This document shows, piece by piece, positions 27,908-40,168 of a stretch of 64,000 bases of DNA. This stretch comes from Vibrio aestuarianus (GTDB taxonomy: Bacteria > Pseudomonadota > Gammaproteobacteria > Enterobacterales > Vibrionaceae): contig NZ_JAAZTU010000007.1 of the NCBI RefSeq assembly GCF_012395185.1, forward strand, positions 62,001 through 126,000. The letters run 5' to 3'. Position 1 is the stretch's first letter. Every line of letters starts with the position of its first letter. The notes below the pieces were generated by a model, which was given only the letters and a program-made list of their open reading frames with translations, was not told the DNA's origin and searched no databases. The position numbers and the translations under genes were made by a program.

Positions 27908-29167
27908 ATGGATATCCTTGCGAACTACGGCACTGTCCTGATTATTGTTGCAGCCGCTTTCGGTTTTCTGATGGCTATTGGTATTGGTGCAAATGACGTT
28001 GCGAATGCAATGGGCACCTCTGTAGGCTCGAAAGCACTTACCGTAAAACAAGCCATCCTTATTGCGATGATCTTTGAATTTGCGGGCGCATATCTCGCTG
28101 GTGGTGAAGTAACCGACACTATCCGTAAAGGTGTTATCGAAACATCTCTATTTGCACACCAACCTGATGTTCTTGTCTATGGCATGATGTCTGCGCTACT
28201 TGCCGCAGGCACATGGTTATTGTTGGCTTCTTACATGGGCTGGCCTGTTTCGACTACTCACTCAATTATCGGTGCAATCATCGGTTTTGCGTGCGTATCA
28301 GTCGGTACAGAAGCCGTCGATTGGGGCAGTGTACAAGGCATTGTAGGGAGCTGGATTGTGACTCCCGTCATTTCTGGTTTCTTTGCGTACTTGATTTTCG
28401 TCAGTGCACAGCGACTGATTTTTGATACTGAAAATCCGTTGATGAATGCGAAACGCTTTGTGCCAATTTATATGTTTATCACCACCATGGTTATCGCTTT
28501 AGTAACCATCAAGAAAGGCCTGAAACACGTTGGCTTACATCTAAGTGGCGGTGAAGCTTGGATGTGGTCAGCCATTGTTTCTGGTTTGGTTATGCTAGGC
28601 GGCTACCTATACATTAAAAAGAAATTTGCCAACCGCGAAGAAGACCATGGCTTTGCTGGCGTTGAAAGTATCTTCAGTGTGTTGATGGTCATTACCGCAT
28701 GTGCGATGGCTTTTGCTCACGGCTCAAACGATGTAGCAAACGCAATTGGTCCACTATCTGCCGTTGTTTCCACTATCGAACATATGGGTGAAATTACAAC
28801 CAAAAGTACAATTGCATGGTGGATTCTTCCACTCGGTGGCTTTGGTATTGTAGTCGGCCTGGCAACATTAGGTCACAAAGTAATGGCAACTGTAGGTACC
28901 GGAATTACTGAACTTACACCTAGTCGTGGTTTTGCAGCCCAGCTAGCAACCGCTTCTACGGTGGTATTGGCTTCAGGTACTGGCCTTCCAATCTCCACTA
29001 CACAGACACTCGTCGGTGCGGTTTTGGGTGTTGGTTTTGCTCGTGGTATCGCAGCGCTTAACTTGGGCGTTGTGCGTAATATTGTTGCTTCTTGGATCGT
29101 AACATTACCAGCAGGTGCACTGCTTGCAGTTGTGTTCTTCTATGCAATCCAAGCCGTATTCGGCTAA
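27908..29167 (+). CDS. inorganic phosphate transporter, PiT family
   Basis: This is a low-affinity cation-coupled phosphate symporter. The two family repeats each carry a GANDVANA-like signature: IGANDVANAMGTS near residue 26 and AHGSNDVANAIGPL near 273. WPVSTTHSIIGAI and LPISTTQTLVGAV are the paired re-entrant motifs. About ten membrane helices fit 419 residues. It pairs with the DUF47 gene upstream, the usual bacterial arrangement, and resembles that subgroup more than the longer E. coli PitA. Confidence 0.93.
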   Translation: MDILANYGTVLIIVAAAFGFLMAIGIGANDVANAMGTSVGSKALTVKQAILIAMIFEFAGAYLAGGEVTDTIRKGVIETSLFAHQPDVLVYGMMSALLAAGTWLLLASYMGWPVSTTHSIIGAIIGFACVSVGTEAVDWGSVQGIVGSWIVTPVISGFFAYLIFVSAQRLIFDTENPLMNAKRFVPIYMFITTMVIALVTIKKGLKHVGLHLSGGEAWMWSAIVSGLVMLGGYLYIKKKFANREEDHGFAGVESIFSVLMVITACAMAFAHGSNDVANAIGPLSAVVSTIEHMGEITTKSTIAWWILPLGGFGIVVGLATLGHKVMATVGTGITELTPSRGFAAQLATASTVVLASGTGLPISTTQTLVGAVLGVGFARGIAALNLGVVRNIVASWIVTLPAGALLAVVFFYAIQAVFG

Positions 29168-29221
29168 CTAAGCGCGTCAATATATTGTAAATACAATGTC
29201 ATTATTGACTCAAACGCACAG

Positions 29222-29248
29222 AAAGGGAGGCTTAGCCTCCCTTCTTTG
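29222..29248 (+). terminator. terminator after the phosphate transporter
   Basis: The 7-bp stem GGGAGGC/GCCTCCC with a 3-base loop is followed by TTCTTTGTT. Confidence 0.75.
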
Positions 29249-29326
29249 TTGCACCAACTAACGAAACTTCTTAATATTTGCCAAAAGCATTTTTTGATAC
29301 CTCATCTGATTGTTAAAGGACTTATC

Positions 29327-29935
29327 GTGAAAAAACTGATCTGCATGGTTCTATTCACCATGTTGGCTGCGCCAACTTTTGCGCAAGACCGCTATATTGC
29401 GGACAAACTCTTTACTTACATGCATTCAGGGCCGAGCAACCAGTTCCGAATTCTTGGCAGCATTGATGCCGGTGATAAAGTAAAATTGCTTGATGTAAAC
29501 AAAGAGTCAGGTTACAGCCAAATTGTCGATGAGAAAGGTCGTACCGGTTGGGTTGAAAGCCGTTTCGTTACTCGCCAAGAAAGCATGGCAATGCGTCTTC
29601 CTAAACTGGAAAGCGAACTTGCAGAAGTCAAAGGTAAATTGGCTAATGCACAAAAAAATGCAGACAGTGAAAAAGCAGGTCTTGTTGATTCACTCGAGGT
29701 TCGTAATCAACAAATTGCTGAACTAGAACAAAACTACAGTGACATCAGTAAACAGCTCACTGCTGCTCAAACAGAAACTCGTGAGCTTCGTGCAAGGCTC
29801 GATACTCAAAAAGAAGACTTACTGCTTAAATATTTCACTTATGGTGGTGGTGTTGCCGGTATTGGTCTTTTGCTTGGCTTAATTTTGCCACACATTATTC
29901 CGCGTCGTAAAAAGCACCCTTCTGGCTGGGCTTAA
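29327..29935 (+). CDS. SH3-domain membrane protein, TIGR04211 family
   Basis: The protein has a signal peptide (1-17, ending PTFAQ), a bacterial SH3 domain (about 20-85; YMHSGPSNQFRILGSI and GWVESRFV), a long coiled coil (about 90-165), and one C-terminal membrane helix followed by RRKKHPSGWA. E. coli YgiM has this architecture. The GTG at 29327 is chosen because AAAGGA lies six bases upstream and a signal peptide follows at once; an ATG-led frame further left adds an implausible N-terminus. Length is 202 residues. The function is unknown; SH3 domains often bind cell wall. Confidence 0.85.
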   Translation: MKKLICMVLFTMLAAPTFAQDRYIADKLFTYMHSGPSNQFRILGSIDAGDKVKLLDVNKESGYSQIVDEKGRTGWVESRFVTRQESMAMRLPKLESELAEVKGKLANAQKNADSEKAGLVDSLEVRNQQIAELEQNYSDISKQLTAAQTETRELRARLDTQKEDLLLKYFTYGGGVAGIGLLLGLILPHIIPRRKKHPSGWA

Positions 29936-29947
29936 TCGATTCGATGT

Positions 29948-29980
29948 AAAAATGGTCACTCTTCAGTGACCATTTTTTAT
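29948..29980. terminator. bidirectional terminator between the SH3 gene and gspB
   Basis: The stem AAAATGGTCACT/AGTGACCATTTT with a CTTC tetraloop overlaps the gspB stop codon and carries T runs on both strands. Confidence 0.88.
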
Positions 29981-30756
29981 CCCTGCCAATCATACAATGC
30001 GGGAATTTCAATCCGTTGGTTGCTAAATAGTATGACGGTTGATTGAGGCTCTATCGCAACCAAATTAACATCACTAGTCACCACATCCCCTTCAACCCTC
30101 TCGACGCCATTAATCTTGACCCAGCGCTTATCTGCACGGCTAGAATAAACATGTGTCTGAAAGTTCAATGCAGGCAAACGCCCGGCAAACTCATCGGCGT
30201 GCTCTGTTAATAACACATTTGCACCAGATGACTTTGATGTGGGTTGCTGCCCCTTGTCTTGTAAGGCAAGTTCAACTCTTTGCACCAACAGTGGTGATAA
30301 CTGACTGAGATCCACATCCCCAAGACCAAATTCGGATTTTTCACTACTTGAAACTGCTGCCGAACTGTTCTGTGAAACTATGGTTAGATCTACAGCCTTC
30401 TGCTCGCTCTGATTAGAAAGCAGAACGCTATCCGACGGTTGTGAGGTCAAACGAGGAATCGCTTTCAGCTCGGCAAAATCAGGATAGTCCAATAACTGGT
30501 AGGGCGCACTTTCGGTCACCACACTGGGACCATTTTGAACAAGTTGATCAATTTCATGTAATCGAGCCTGATAACTTTGATACAACAAGTAGCCAAGACA
30601 AGCGAGCGTTGGCATACACAATAGCAGCAAGTTTTTCAGCGACACTAATTTATGTGGTCGAGTCGCCATTTTCGGAGAAGTCGAGGTAAACACTACAGGT
30701 GCATTTTGCTGATGACTGATTTCTGATTGTTCCAATGCTTTAAGAACTTGCGACAC
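29977..30756 (-). CDS. gspB: type II secretion assembly protein GspB (ExeB)
   Basis: GspB partners GspA to help place the type II secretin GspD in the outer membrane of Aeromonas and vibrios. It starts MSQVLKALEQSE, the family hallmark. It has a single membrane helix at about 42-59 (NLLLLCMPTLACLGYLLY), a Ser-rich periplasmic linker, and the C-terminal GspB domain with WVKINGVERVEGDV. Length is 259 residues. It overlaps the gspA stop by one base. The rest of the gsp operon is not in this window. Confidence 0.92.
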   Translation of the reverse strand: MSQVLKALEQSEISHQQNAPVVFTSTSPKMATRPHKLVSLKNLLLLCMPTLACLGYLLYQSYQARLHEIDQLVQNGPSVVTESAPYQLLDYPDFAELKAIPRLTSQPSDSVLLSNQSEQKAVDLTIVSQNSSAAVSSSEKSEFGLGDVDLSQLSPLLVQRVELALQDKGQQPTSKSSGANVLLTEHADEFAGRLPALNFQTHVYSSRADKRWVKINGVERVEGDVVTSDVNLVAIEPQSTVILFSNQRIEIPALYDWQG

Positions 30757-32354
30757 TATATTTTCTCCTCTGTCATCATTAACGTCGGCGCATCTTGCTG
30801 AGTCAGTAGTTCAAGCTGCCTTAAAGTACGGCTACCGGCAATGCCATCGACATCCATATTCTGCCAACGTTGGAAAAGCTCTACCTTACGCTTTAATGAA
30901 CCATTAAACTGAACTGACTCAGAAACTGGCTCACCCAACACCTGAGATAGTTTTTGATTCAGTATTTGCACATCTCTCCCCTGCATACCTAGCTTCAGCG
31001 TGCGAGTTAATTGACGCTGCCAAATATAGCGATATTCTCCAGACCACAAATCGAGAAGCTGCGCTCTATCTATTTGAACTCTCTTATCCGCTAAAATGAG
31101 CTGCACTTGGTCAGCCACCAGACCGTATAACACCGCATAGCCAGTTGCCTGACCGATATTCAACGTCAGTACAACCGGTAGGCCAATTTTTTCAATATCA
31201 TCAAGGTTACCGAGCTCTCGTTGACAACGGAAAAGGCTCTCGATTTCGTTACTGCAAAAGCTATCAACTAAAGCAGCTTGGTATCCCCAAACCTTATACA
31301 AATCACTAACCGCGTCCTCTAGCTGGCTTGAAGCCCGTACATCACTTTCTAACTGAGGGCTAGTGACCTGCATAGTGATCGGCTTGGGTAATGCAGGCAA
31401 TGGAATCTGTTGAGCGATAACACGATCAATTAAATGTGGGCTAAACCAGCCGGCTGCGATAGCAATTAACGCTCCAGCAGCAATAACGGTTAAGTTTAGA
31501 TAGGGTTTCTTGGTCGCAATGCTTTGAGGAGGTTGATAAACCGATGACTGAAATTTCATAATATCTTGGCAAGCAGAACGGACGATATCGAAAGAGATTT
31601 CGCGCACTCCCTGCTGGTAAGCCAATTTTAAGCACGCATCACAGACTAAATTGATAAGCCTAGGGATACCGTGAGTTTGCGCGGCAATCCATTTGCTACT
31701 CTTGAGATTAAACAGCTCCGGATTACCACCGGCTAATTTCAGGCGAAAATGAATATAGTGCGCGGTTTCTTCTTCATTTAATGGCAGTAAGTGGTAACGC
31801 CCAGTGATACGTTGTGCCAACTGGCGTAGTTGCGGTAATTGCAGTTTTTGCTGCAATTCAGGCTGTCCAATCAGCAACACTTTGAGTAATTTTCGACTGT
31901 CTGTCTCAAGGTTAGTCAATAGCCGTAGTTGCTCTAGCACATCCGCCGCGAGATGCTGTGCTTCATCAATCACAAGCAGTGTATTCACACCTTGTGCATG
32001 GTTGTTTAGCAGAAATTGATAAATAGCCTGGCTTAACTGTTTTAAACTCGCAGGCTGCTGATATTGAATCGCAAACTCATCACATATCGCTTCGAGCAAC
32101 TCAATATCTGAAAATGTCGGATTTAAAATAAACCCAGCCCGCGTCTTGTCATCTAGAGCCGCCAACATGGCGCGAGCCACCGTCGTTTTTCCCGTGCCCA
32201 CTTCACCAGTTAATAACGCAAAGCCTCCACCTTCACCCAGCCCTGCCTGTAAATGCTGTATCGCTTCACGATGACGCTGACTCAAAAACAGGTAACGAGA
32301 GCTCGGCACAATTGAAAACGGGTGCTCATTGAAAGCAAAATATTCCTTATACAT
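30756..32354 (-). CDS. gspA: type II secretion assembly ATPase GspA (ExeA)
   Basis: GspA is an inner-membrane AAA ATPase whose periplasmic part binds peptidoglycan. Walker A is GEVGTGKT (50-57) and Walker B is LLVIDEAQ (126-133). One membrane helix lies near 285-302. The periplasmic side has a C39-peptidase-like region (about 340-450) and a C-terminal peptidoglycan-binding domain with LKLGMQGRDVQILNQKL and the closing DVDGIAGSRTLRQL. Length is 532 residues. It is divergent from cca, and first of a two-gene operon with gspB. Confidence 0.94.
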   Translation of the reverse strand: MYKEYFAFNEHPFSIVPSSRYLFLSQRHREAIQHLQAGLGEGGGFALLTGEVGTGKTTVARAMLAALDDKTRAGFILNPTFSDIELLEAICDEFAIQYQQPASLKQLSQAIYQFLLNNHAQGVNTLLVIDEAQHLAADVLEQLRLLTNLETDSRKLLKVLLIGQPELQQKLQLPQLRQLAQRITGRYHLLPLNEEETAHYIHFRLKLAGGNPELFNLKSSKWIAAQTHGIPRLINLVCDACLKLAYQQGVREISFDIVRSACQDIMKFQSSVYQPPQSIATKKPYLNLTVIAAGALIAIAAGWFSPHLIDRVIAQQIPLPALPKPITMQVTSPQLESDVRASSQLEDAVSDLYKVWGYQAALVDSFCSNEIESLFRCQRELGNLDDIEKIGLPVVLTLNIGQATGYAVLYGLVADQVQLILADKRVQIDRAQLLDLWSGEYRYIWQRQLTRTLKLGMQGRDVQILNQKLSQVLGEPVSESVQFNGSLKRKVELFQRWQNMDVDGIAGSRTLRQLELLTQQDAPTLMMTEEKI

Positions 32355-32442
32355 TCTCTCGTCTCTATCATTTCAGTGTTAGGAAAAGTACCATTGCTAA
32401 CATCAATCGCCAATGGCATTTCTGTATATTCGAGGTAATCCG

Positions 32443-33669
32443 GTGCAAGTATACTTAGTTGGGGGCGCGCTGCGCGATCAGTTACTCAATATTAATGTCT
32501 ATGACCAAGATTGGGTCGTGGTTGGCGCTAGCCCAGAGCAAATGTTGGAGGCTGGCTTCACTCCCGTTGGTAAAGATTTTCCTGTATTTCTGCATCCCAA
32601 AACCAAACAGGAACATGCTCTGGCACGAACAGAGCGTAAAACCGGCTCTGGATATACTGGTTTTGCCTGCTATTACGCACCAGATGTTAGCCTCGAAGAA
32701 GATCTTATGAGGCGTGATTTGACCATCAATGCCATGGCGCAAGATCCACATGGGCACATTATCGACCCTTATGGTGGGCAGCGCGATCTTCAATTACGTA
32801 TTTTGCGCCATGTATCCGACGCGTTTGTTGAAGATCCTTTGCGGGTTTTACGCGTTGCTCGTTTTGCAGCCAAGTTGAGCCATTTGGGTTTTACCATCGC
32901 CGATGAAACCAAGCAATTGATGCAAACCATTTCGCTATCAGGGGAACTGGCACATTTAACTCCAGAGCGCGTCTGGCAAGAATGGCACAAGTCCCTCTCC
33001 ACACACAATCCCGAAATCTTTCTTTCTGTTTTGCATGAATGTGGGGCATTAAAAGTGATTCTACCAGAGTTAGATCGTCTATTTGGTGTCCCACAGCCGG
33101 AAAAATGGCACCCTGAAATTGATAGTGGTATTCACACGCTGTTAGTGGCCGCACAAGCGGCTAGGCTCTCGTCTTCTCTTACAATCCGTTTCGCAGCCCA
33201 AGTCCACGACTTAGGTAAAGGTGTAACGCCAGAAAGTGAATGGCCAAGCCATAAAATGCACTGTCATACTGGGGTGAAAATAATTAAAAAACTGTGCGAA
33301 CGCATACGTGTTCCAAATGAATTCAAAGAATTAGCACTATTAGTGTGTGAGCAGCACTCAAATATACACAGAGCGGCCGAGCTGAAAGCAAGCACCAAGC
33401 TCAAAATATTCGATAAACTCGATGTATGGCGTAAACCAGAGCGTTTGAACGACGTATTACTCTGTTGCCAAGCCGATCACGCTGGGCGATTAGGGTGTGA
33501 GAATACCCCCTATCCTCAAAAAGCAATCTTTGAGGCGGCATATCAAGCGGCTCAATCAGTCGTGGTGAAAGATATCGTTGCCAGCGGGTTACAAGGAAAA
33601 GCGATCAGAGAAGAGATGGAAAAAAGACGTATCGCCGCTATTGCAGCTTTGAATGCAAGCAAAGCTTAG
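32443..33669 (+). CDS. cca: multifunctional CCA-adding tRNA nucleotidyltransferase
   Basis: This enzyme adds or repairs the 3' CCA of tRNAs. The N-terminal class II nucleotidyltransferase has YLVGGALRD and the catalytic D-x-D in VYDQDWVVVG, then RRDLTINAMA and EDPLRVLRVARFAA. The HD domain (HDLGKG) gives phosphatase and 2',3'-cyclic phosphodiesterase activity. The GTG at 32443 matches the E. coli N-terminus (MKIYLVGGA) and has GAGG eight bases upstream; an ATG ten codons earlier is not supported. Length is 408 residues. Confidence 0.95.
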   Translation: MQVYLVGGALRDQLLNINVYDQDWVVVGASPEQMLEAGFTPVGKDFPVFLHPKTKQEHALARTERKTGSGYTGFACYYAPDVSLEEDLMRRDLTINAMAQDPHGHIIDPYGGQRDLQLRILRHVSDAFVEDPLRVLRVARFAAKLSHLGFTIADETKQLMQTISLSGELAHLTPERVWQEWHKSLSTHNPEIFLSVLHECGALKVILPELDRLFGVPQPEKWHPEIDSGIHTLLVAAQAARLSSSLTIRFAAQVHDLGKGVTPESEWPSHKMHCHTGVKIIKKLCERIRVPNEFKELALLVCEQHSNIHRAAELKASTKLKIFDKLDVWRKPERLNDVLLCCQADHAGRLGCENTPYPQKAIFEAAYQAAQSVVVKDIVASGLQGKAIREEMEKRRIAAIAALNASKA

Positions 33670-33690
33670 TGTAAACGAAATAGCCCAGCA

Positions 33691-33722
33691 CAAAAAAACG
33701 CCCTGCAATGCAGGGCGTTCTC
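33691..33722 (-). terminator. terminator downstream of eno
   Basis: The 9-bp stem AACGCCCTG/CAGGGCGTT has a 5-base loop and A7 on the plus strand, which is T7 for minus-strand transcripts. It may also end cca. Confidence 0.85.
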
Positions 33723-33759
33723 TAAAGTAGTAAAGCTAAGTTAATTTCCACAAGGGGAA

Positions 33760-35082
<1,323 letters not shown>

Positions 35083-35100
35083 TTAAATGTCAAAACTATA

Positions 35101-35133
35101 AAGGGCAGCAGCACAACAATTGCAACTGCCCAT
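35101..35133 (-). terminator. hairpin between pyrG and eno
   Basis: On the minus strand GGGCAG/CTGCCC arms, extended by TTGC/GC pairs, are followed by TTTATAG. It is a weak terminator or attenuator that would let part of pyrG transcription reach eno. Confidence 0.45.
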
Positions 35134-35140
35134 ATCCTTG

Positions 35141-36859
<1,719 letters not shown>

Positions 36860-36984
36860 CTACAACGTGAAATCTATCACACTGTTGTTTTTTATTTTTT
36901 GCTTCAAATCAAAGTGCACCACTCGATATGACTTATTGCACCACGCAAAAGCAGAAAATTAGCCTCAAAAAGCCAACATAGCCT

Positions 36985-37794
36985 TCAAGATTTATTTTTT
37001 GCTGTTTCTAATCTTTTCACTTCATTCCACATCGCATCTAACTCATCCAATGAAAAGTCCGTTAGCTGTTTTTCATTTTCTGCCACCATAGCTTCAATCG
37101 CTTGAAATCGGCGAGAAAACTTGCGATTTGCTTTATTCAACGCCACTTCTGGGTCGGTTTTTAAATGCCTAGCCAAATTAACCGTAGCGAATAGCAAATC
37201 CCCCATTTCATCTTCCACTCGTGCAAAGTCAGGATTGACTTGCAAAGCTTCTTCCATGACCTCGTCGATTTCCTCATGAACCTTATCAACAACAGGCCCA
37301 AGTGAATTCCAATCAAAACCGTATTTGGCACACTTTTTTTGGATTTTTGTAGCACGTAAAAGTGAAGGGAATGATTGTGGTATTGAGTCTAGAATACTTT
37401 GTTGTTTTTTGCCTGCTTGTGCTTTCTCTTTGGCTTTTTCTGCTTCCCAGTTGGCGTTTATTTGGGCTTCATTCTCAAACTTAGTATCAGAAAAAACATG
37501 CGGATGGCGGCGCGTTAGCTTTTCATTGACCGCAGCAACGACTTCTGAAAAATCAAACAAACCTTGTTCTTTGGCCATTTGGCTATAAAAAATCACTTGG
37601 AAAAGTAAGTCACCTAATTCTTCTTTTAGGTTTGGCCAGTCTTGATTATGAATGGCATCGACCACTTCGTAGGTTTCTTCAATAGTATAAGGAACCACGC
37701 TTTCAAAAGTTTGCTTATTATCCCAAGGGCAACCATTTTCTGGGTCACGCAATTGCGCCATGATCTGTTCAAGTTGTTCAATTGGATGACTCAT
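36985..37794 (-). CDS. mazG: nucleoside triphosphate pyrophosphohydrolase MazG
   Basis: MazG hydrolyses NTPs to NMPs and in E. coli lowers ppGpp during starvation. Two MazG repeats are visible. The first has GCPWDNKQTFESVVPYTIEE and ELGDLLFQVIFYSQMA; the second has EIDEVMEEA and DEMGDLLFATVNLARHL. The EExxE and ExxD metal motifs are intact in both. Length is 269 residues. It sits directly downstream of relA, the synthase of the alarmone it counteracts. Confidence 0.96.
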   Translation of the reverse strand: MSHPIEQLEQIMAQLRDPENGCPWDNKQTFESVVPYTIEETYEVVDAIHNQDWPNLKEELGDLLFQVIFYSQMAKEQGLFDFSEVVAAVNEKLTRRHPHVFSDTKFENEAQINANWEAEKAKEKAQAGKKQQSILDSIPQSFPSLLRATKIQKKCAKYGFDWNSLGPVVDKVHEEIDEVMEEALQVNPDFARVEDEMGDLLFATVNLARHLKTDPEVALNKANRKFSRRFQAIEAMVAENEKQLTDFSLDELDAMWNEVKRLETAKNKS

Positions 37795-37821
37795 TTTTTG
37801 TCCTTAACATCAATTTTTAAA

Positions 37822-37857
37822 GAAAAAGGTGAGCAGCTAAAGCCACTCACCTTTTAA
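37822..37857 (-). terminator. terminator-like hairpin between relA and mazG
   Basis: A 10-bp perfect stem AAAAGGTGAG/CTCACCTTTT has a 12-base loop. On the minus strand it ends in a T5 run and is 28 bases before the mazG start. It may partly uncouple mazG from relA. Confidence 0.65.
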
Positions 37858-37882
37858 TCGCATTTTGTATTCACTAATTAAA

Positions 37883-40105
37883 TCAGCCAAGACGCTTCAC
37901 TAACATCACATCTTTCAACTGCTCAAGTCGTTGAATCACTCGTGATAATACTTCAATATTATTGAGTTCAAGATCAAAGTCCATGATCAACAATTGGCGC
38001 TTGTAATCCACTCGGCTTTTCATACTCGGCACTTTGATTTTTTCGTTGGCTAACAAGGTGGTAATGTCTTTGATTAGTCCACTACGTTCCATTGCCTCAA
38101 TGCGCAGCGTTAGAATGTACAAACCAACAGAACCCCCGCCCCATACGGTATCAATGATACGCTCTGGAGCATGATGACTAAGTTCTTCGAGCTGCTCACA
38201 ATCACTGCGATGCACTGAAATACCTCGCCCTTGAGTAATGTAACCCTTGATGAGATCACCAGGAATGGGTTGGCAGCAACGCGCTAAATGGGTCATTAAG
38301 TTGTCAACCCCTTCCACTACAACTGCATCTTTATGTGGCCTGCTTTGTTGTGGTGTTCGAGCTTCTGACTCTTGAAGCTTTTCGAGCGCCTGTCGATCTT
38401 CTTGTTCAGCCGTTGGCTTATTGACTAAGGCATTAATGTGATTAACGATTTGGTTAATGCGTAAATCACCGCTACCAATACCGACAAATAGCTCATCCGG
38501 TGTATTTACGTTAAAGCGTTTTAGAGCGTATTTTTCGGCATCTTTTAATGTCGCGCCAATTTTAGCTAATTCATCGTCGAGAATTTCACGCCCAGCTTCT
38601 AGGTTCTTTTCACGACTCTGCTTACGGAACCATGCGTTAATCTTCGCGCGCGCACGACCAGAATGAACAAAACCTGTCGATGGGTTTAGCCAATCACGCG
38701 ATGGGTTGGGCTCTTTCTGTGTGATAATTTCAACTTGATCACCCATTGATAATTTATGGGTAAAAGGCACGATACGTCCAGCCACTTTAGCCCCGATACA
38801 ACGGTGCCCAACTTCAGAGTGAATATGGTAAGCAAAGTCGAGTGGTGTCGCGCCCATTGGCAAATCGACGACATCACCACGAGGGGTAAACGCGTATACG
38901 CGGTCATCAAATACTTGGCTTCGAAGTTCATCTAACATTTCGCCAGAATCAGACATCTCTTCTTGCCAATCCAGTAGCTTACGTAACCACGTGATTTTCT
39001 CGTCATAGCCACTTCGGGCGTTTGATGCACCTTCTTTGTATTTCCAGTGCGCAGCAACCCCAAGTTCAGATTCTTCGTGCATCTGCTTGGTTCGAATTTG
39101 GATCTCGATGGTTTTGCCTTCCGGCCCTAAAATCACAGTATGGATGGATTGATAACCGTTGGGTTTAGGGTTAGCGACATAGTCATCAAACTCGCTAGGA
39201 AGATGTTTATATTTAGTATGTACAACCCCTAATGCGGCATAGCAGTCTTGCAGTTTATCAGCAATAATCCGTACGGCACGCACATCAAATAGCTCATCAA
39301 AAGCGAGGTTTTTCTTCTGCATTTTTCGCCAGATACTGTAGATGTGCTTAGGACGACCACTCACTTCAGCATTGATATTACATACTTTCATTTCAGAGCG
39401 TAAATCATCGACAAAATCGCGAATGTAATGTTCCCGGACAATACGCCGTTCTGACAGTTGTTTTGCTATCTGTTTGTAGGTCTCTGACTGCTGATAACGA
39501 AACGCGTAATCTTCAATTTCCCATTTAAGTTGACCAATACCTAAACGGTTAGCTAACGGCGCGTAAATATTAGCGCACTCTTTAGCGGCAAGGCGACGCA
39601 CTTCATCTGGCTCATCTTTCACTTCACGTAAATTACAAATACGTTCAGCCAGTTTAATCACCACGCTGCGAAAATCATCAACCATCGCCAGTAACATACG
39701 ACGTACATTGTCGACTTGTTCTGATGCTTCACTACCTTGCATCGTCACGTTAAGCTGACCAATCGCGGCCATTTCTTCCACGCCATCAATCAGTTTAACG
39801 ACCTCTTTGCCGTAGGTTTCTTCTAGCACTTCACGCTCAACAATACCGCTGGTCGCAATAGGAAACAGTTGGGCGGCAACCAAGGTGGCTCGGTCCATAG
39901 AAAGCGTGACCAGTATTTCGATCATCTCTCTGCCACGCCAAAGCAATAGGGTCGATTTTGAGTGACCAGCCAATAAGGTTTCGCATTGGCGGTATACTTC
40001 CGTCAGTTTAGCGGAGGTATTTTTCTCTTGCTTTAAGCTCGTAATCCATTTTTCTAGCTCAAACTGTTCGTCTGGATTTAAGTGTGCGCTTCGAACCGCA
40101 ACCAT
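37883..40105 (-). CDS. relA: (p)ppGpp synthetase I
   Basis: RelA makes (p)ppGpp on ribosomes stalled with uncharged tRNA. The N-terminal pseudo-hydrolase region lacks the HD metal motif, marking RelA rather than SpoT. The synthetase domain has RPKHIYSIWRKMQKK and YQSIHTVILGPEG. Then come the TGS domain (VYAFTPRGDVVDLPMGATPLDFAY), a zinc-finger region (HLARCCQPIPGD) and a C-terminal ACT/RRM domain. Length is 740 residues. It is between rlmD and mazG on the same strand. Confidence 0.97.
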   Translation of the reverse strand: MVAVRSAHLNPDEQFELEKWITSLKQEKNTSAKLTEVYRQCETLLAGHSKSTLLLWRGREMIEILVTLSMDRATLVAAQLFPIATSGIVEREVLEETYGKEVVKLIDGVEEMAAIGQLNVTMQGSEASEQVDNVRRMLLAMVDDFRSVVIKLAERICNLREVKDEPDEVRRLAAKECANIYAPLANRLGIGQLKWEIEDYAFRYQQSETYKQIAKQLSERRIVREHYIRDFVDDLRSEMKVCNINAEVSGRPKHIYSIWRKMQKKNLAFDELFDVRAVRIIADKLQDCYAALGVVHTKYKHLPSEFDDYVANPKPNGYQSIHTVILGPEGKTIEIQIRTKQMHEESELGVAAHWKYKEGASNARSGYDEKITWLRKLLDWQEEMSDSGEMLDELRSQVFDDRVYAFTPRGDVVDLPMGATPLDFAYHIHSEVGHRCIGAKVAGRIVPFTHKLSMGDQVEIITQKEPNPSRDWLNPSTGFVHSGRARAKINAWFRKQSREKNLEAGREILDDELAKIGATLKDAEKYALKRFNVNTPDELFVGIGSGDLRINQIVNHINALVNKPTAEQEDRQALEKLQESEARTPQQSRPHKDAVVVEGVDNLMTHLARCCQPIPGDLIKGYITQGRGISVHRSDCEQLEELSHHAPERIIDTVWGGGSVGLYILTLRIEAMERSGLIKDITTLLANEKIKVPSMKSRVDYKRQLLIMDFDLELNNIEVLSRVIQRLEQLKDVMLVKRLG

Positions 40106-40168
40106 CTAATTCGTCCTAGTTTTATAGTTTGTGTTATTCGACTAACCGTCTAAGGATTAGTTCTCTCT

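Noticed and set aside
29246..29326. ATG-led extension of the SH3-domain gene
   Set aside because: It would bury the signal peptide behind 27 residues and overlaps the upstream terminator; GTG at 29327 has a proper Shine-Dalgarno.
32482..32793. 103-codon open frame antisense to cca
   Set aside because: A shadow of the cca reading frame with no independent evidence.
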